Shown here: in pieces, positions 6,385 through 8,341 of the stretch | Position numbering within the stretch: position 1 is the first letter of the stretch | How the letters are laid out: the number at the start of each line of letters is the position of its first letter | The notes under the pieces: generated by a model | The model's input: only the letters and a program-made list of their open reading frames with translations | Database searches by the model: none | What the model was told of the DNA's origin: nothing | Program-made: the position numbers and the translations under genes | NCBI RefSeq assembly: GCF_938030785.1 | Contig: NZ_CALHIK010000121.1 | Location: 1 to 8,341, forward strand | DNA from: an uncultured Campylobacter sp. | GTDB taxonomy: Bacteria > Campylobacterota > Campylobacteria > Campylobacterales > Campylobacteraceae | Reading direction: 5' to 3' | DNA: 8,341 nt

Positions 6385-6479
6385 GCTAAAAAATTTACTA
6401 AATTTCAAAGCTTACCGCTAGCGGTCAATTTCGGCTTTCATAGATTAAATTTAGATCGATTTGCGGCCGCGGTACCAGC

Positions 6480-6499
6480 AAATTTAAAATTTTAAATTT
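6480..6499. repeat. 20-bp perfect A/T palindrome
   Basis: AAATTTAAAATTTTAAATTT is its own reverse complement over all 20 bases, with no G or C. It could extrude as a cruciform or bind a dimeric or nucleoid protein. It sits in a non-coding gap beside a very GC-rich patch (6463-6476). Confidence 0.75.
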
Positions 6500-6566
6500 C
6501 GCAGACGCAACGACTAAATTTAAAAGCGACTCGTTTTAGAATTTTATAGAGCTAAATTTTAAAGCA

Positions 6567-6601
6567 GCGCCGCGCGAAATAACGCTTCCTGTGCGCGGCG
6601 C
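6567..6601 (-). terminator. GC-rich hairpin after the racemase gene, likely terminator
   Basis: GCGCCGCGC at 6567-6575 and GCGCGGCGC at 6593-6601 form a perfect 9-bp G/C stem with a 17-base loop, beginning 22 bases after the racemase stop. On the minus strand it continues TGCTTTAAAATTT, a modest T-rich tail, so it is a plausible but not ideal intrinsic terminator. Confidence 0.55.
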
Positions 6602-6623
6602 CTTTAAGCGGTAGCCTTTAAAT

Positions 6624-7304
6624 TTACGAGCGCGAAAACTCCACGATCGCCTTGGCAAGCTCCAGCGTCGGATCGACAAAAATTTTATCGCTTTTAATTA
6701 ACGGCAAAAATAGCGGTATTTCGGTGCAGCCCGCGATGAAAATATCGGCATCGATCCTGCCCAAAAGATCCTCGAAAATGCCTACGTATTCGTTAATATT
6801 GCCCGCTTTGACCCCTTTGTAGATGCAGTCCATCAGCGTGTTTTGGATCTGCTCTCCCAGTTCGACGCTGATTAGCCCCGCGGATTTTAGCGGCTCGTCG
6901 TAGATTCGCGCCTTTTTCGTGCCGATCGTAGCCAAAACGGCGATCTTGCGCGCTTCTTTGTGATTCTGCAGGATCGATTTTACCGTTACTTCGGCGATAT
7001 GGATGATTGGCAGATCCACCGCCGCGACGATGTCATCGGCAAAAAAATGCGCCGTATTGCAGCCCATCGCAAACGCCGCGCAGTTCGCATTTTTAAGACG
7101 ATTAGCGCTCTCGATCAGGCGCGGCAGCGGATTTTCGCCCTTACCCAAGATGAACGCCGTGCGATCTTCGATCTGCGGGTAGCTGTCGATTACGAGCGGG
7201 ATATTTTCCTGATCGCTCTTAGCCGCGGTCGCCTCGATTATTTTAAGATACAGATCCGCACTCGCCAAAGGCCCCATTCCACCGATAATTCCAACTCTTT
7301 TCAT
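6624..7304 (-). CDS. Aspartate/glutamate racemase family protein (amino acid racemase)
   Basis: This is a 226-residue cytoplasmic, cofactor-independent racemase that interconverts L- and D-amino acids by a two-base thiol mechanism. The N-terminus GIIGGMGPLAS (residues 5-15) is the family signature. The two catalytic cysteines are both present: C82 in MGCNTAH (80-86) and C193 in AGCTEIP (191-197), matching the C82/C194 pair of the Pyrococcus aspartate racemase. Length is normal for the family. Aspartate is the likeliest substrate, but YgeA/RacX-like relatives act on other amino acids. MurI glutamate racemase is less likely because of the GGMGPLAS start. AAAGGA lies about 7 bases before the ATG. 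The gene follows a GltPh-like aspartate transporter, separated by 221 bases, which supports a role in acidic amino acid use. Confidence 0.93.
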   Translation of the reverse strand: MKRVGIIGGMGPLASADLYLKIIEATAAKSDQENIPLVIDSYPQIEDRTAFILGKGENPLPRLIESANRLKNANCAAFAMGCNTAHFFADDIVAAVDLPIIHIAEVTVKSILQNHKEARKIAVLATIGTKKARIYDEPLKSAGLISVELGEQIQNTLMDCIYKGVKAGNINEYVGIFEDLLGRIDADIFIAGCTEIPLFLPLIKSDKIFVDPTLELAKAIVEFSRS

Positions 7305-7525
7305 CTAAAATCCTTTCTAAATTTATCAAATTTAAACTTGCTCTTGCGAAATTTCATCTAGCCGTAAGCCATACAAACATGCGGCGATGAAATTTGCCAA
7401 GCCGCCTAAACCTCGCCGCAGCAGAAATTTTATCGCGACAAAATTTTATTGCCGCAATAGCCTGGTGACGCAAACGCGCTATAAAAAGCTAAATTTAACG
7501 CCGCAAGGGCAAAAAGCCTAAAATT
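7305..7525. other. 221-base gap between symporter and racemase
   Basis: It contains the racemase ribosome binding site and a two-part hairpin (7349-7395). Near the symporter end are only weak terminator candidates: a 5-bp TATTG/CAATA stem with a three-base loop near 7448, followed on the minus strand by AAAATTTTG. AAATTTTAT occurs twice in direct orientation around 7425-7450. I see no clear racemase promoter. Confidence 0.5.
7349..7395 (-). repeat. Nested inverted repeat in the racemase leader region
   Basis: AAATTTCATC at 7349-7358 and GATGAAATTT at 7386-7395 pair perfectly over 10 bp. After a two-base bulge, GCCG (7361-7364) pairs with CGGC (7382-7385), leaving a 17-base loop. It lies 45 bases before the racemase start. 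No T run follows on either strand, so a terminator is unlikely, and a leader structure or protein site is more plausible. Confidence 0.55.
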
Positions 7526-8341
7526 TCAGCTCTCCCACTTGCTCATATCCATTTCATTTTCGGTTTTCGCGACGTAGATCGACGCCACGACGTCGCCCGT
7601 TACGTTCATCGAGGTTCGCCCCATATCCAAAATCGCGTCGATACCGAGGATCATGCCGTATGCGATCGCGACGTTGCCGCTTACTTTAAGACCGATCGAT
7701 TCAAGTACCAAAAGCAGCATCAGCGCGCCCGCACCGGGCACTCCCGCCGTTCCGATCGCAGCAAGCATCGAAGTGATAATGATCGTGAGGTAGTGGCCGC
7801 CGTTTAGATCGATACCGCAGGCGTTAGCGATAAAAAGCGAGCAAACGCCCAGATATACGGTCGTGCCGTTCATATTGATAGTAGCGCCCACAGGCAAAAC
7901 AAAGCCGTAGATCGCCTTTGGGATCCCCATATCTTCGGCAGTTTGCATCGTGATAGGCAGGGTGCCGTTTGAGCTACGGGTAACAAAAGCCGTAAGCATC
8001 GGCGGGCGCACCTTTTTGAGAAATTTAACCGGGCTAATGCCAAGCAGCATACAAATAACGCAATAAACCAAAAATACTTGAATCGCAAGTCCCAAATATA
8101 GGGTGATCGTAACGTTTAGCAGCGAGCTAAAGGCTTCGATGCCGTTTTTATTAAACACGACGAACATCATCGCAAAAACGCCGATCGGCGCGTATTGCAT
8201 CACCCAGCGCACGACCTTAAACATAATCTCGCTCATTCCGTCGAAAAAATTATAAACCGTGTCGGCGGAATTTTTAATGCGCGCATCGTCGCTGTCGCGG
8301 CAAAACGCAAGCCCCACGCCGAAAAATAGACAAAACGCGAT
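7526..8341 (-). CDS. Dicarboxylate/amino acid:cation symporter (GltPh-like), 5' end cut by window edge
   Basis: This is an inner membrane Na+-coupled transporter of the DAACS (glutamate transporter) family. The frame is open from the right edge to the stop at 7526, giving 271 residues, so about 150 N-terminal residues of a usual 410-450 are missing. Hairpin HP1 carries RSSNGTLP; TM7 carries NMNGTT; HP2 carries GTAGVPGAG; TM8 carries GIDAILDMGRTSMNVTGD. TM8 keeps the equivalents of GltPh D390, D394, R397, T398, N401 and D405, and R397 reads the substrate side-chain carboxylate. Acidic substrates (aspartate, glutamate) are therefore likely. One oddity: Asn at 7868-7870 replaces the Asp of NMDGT that helps ligate a sodium ion in GltPh. 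The downstream neighbour is an aspartate/glutamate racemase. Confidence 0.95.
   Translation of the reverse strand: MAFCLFFGVGLAFCRDSDDARIKNSADTVYNFFDGMSEIMFKVVRWVMQYAPIGVFAMMFVVFNKNGIEAFSSLLNVTITLYLGLAIQVFLVYCVICMLLGISPVKFLKKVRPPMLTAFVTRSSNGTLPITMQTAEDMGIPKAIYGFVLPVGATINMNGTTVYLGVCSLFIANACGIDLNGGHYLTIIITSMLAAIGTAGVPGAGALMLLLVLESIGLKVSGNVAIAYGMILGIDAILDMGRTSMNVTGDVVASIYVAKTENEMDMSKWES

Larger units (their letters stand above)
6267..6623. other. 357-base gap rich in palindromes upstream of the lipoprotein gene
   Basis: The gap should hold the lipoprotein promoter, but I see no convincing -10 box. It contains a 7-bp stem-loop (6359-6384), a 12-bp palindrome ACCGCTAGCGGT (6414-6425), a 20-bp all-A/T palindrome (6480-6499), and a GC-rich hairpin after the racemase gene (6567-6601). 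No protein-coding frame with family resemblance is present. Confidence 0.6.

Noticed and set aside
6463..6476. GCGGCCGCGGTACC, overlapping NotI, SacII and KpnI sites like a cloning polylinker
   Set aside because: The flanks are typical A/T-rich Campylobacter DNA on both sides with no vector sequence, so chance in a GC-rich patch is the simplest explanation.

Overview
The window looks like chromosome from an oral-type, non-thermophilic Campylobacter (gracilis, rectus, showae or curvus clade). The evidence is a MOMP-type porin with the Campylobacter signal peptide and PLEEAIKDVD start, sigma70 promoters with a good -10 box and phased A/T runs instead of a -35 box, AAGGA-type ribosome binding sites, a mid-40s GC content by eye, and very frequent AAATTT words. 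The species is inferred and not proven.

Every gene I accept lies on the minus strand, so transcription runs from the right edge to the left. From the right: the C-terminal two thirds of a GltPh-like acidic amino acid:Na+ symporter (7526-8341, cut by the edge); an aspartate/glutamate racemase (6624-7304); a 131-residue lipoprotein of unknown function (5871-6266); a candidate short RNA gene with its own extended -10 and terminator (about 5449-5506); the major outer membrane porin (4110-5312) with a strong terminator; a mono-haem c-type cytochrome (3459-4034) followed after 10 bases by a DJ-1/YajL-like protein (2906-3448); and the N-terminal 844 residues of DNA polymerase III alpha, dnaE (1-2534, cut by the edge).

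Three functional groups can be suggested. The symporter and the racemase next to it fit uptake and stereo-conversion of aspartate or glutamate. The porin, cytochrome and DJ-1 genes form an envelope, respiration and stress stretch in which the cytochrome and DJ-1 genes are certainly close-coupled, and both may depend partly on readthrough of the porin terminator. dnaE stands alone behind its own promoter.

The non-coding gaps are unusually rich in inverted repeats. The one most worth following is the 5449-5521 unit. It has a TGNTATAAT promoter, a roughly 58-nt transcript, and a 9-bp terminator stem with seven T residues. Its unpaired 5' part carries a 10-nt perfect complement to the porin ribosome binding site. 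I found no CRISPR array, insertion sequence, tRNA, rRNA, prophage or defence system in the window.
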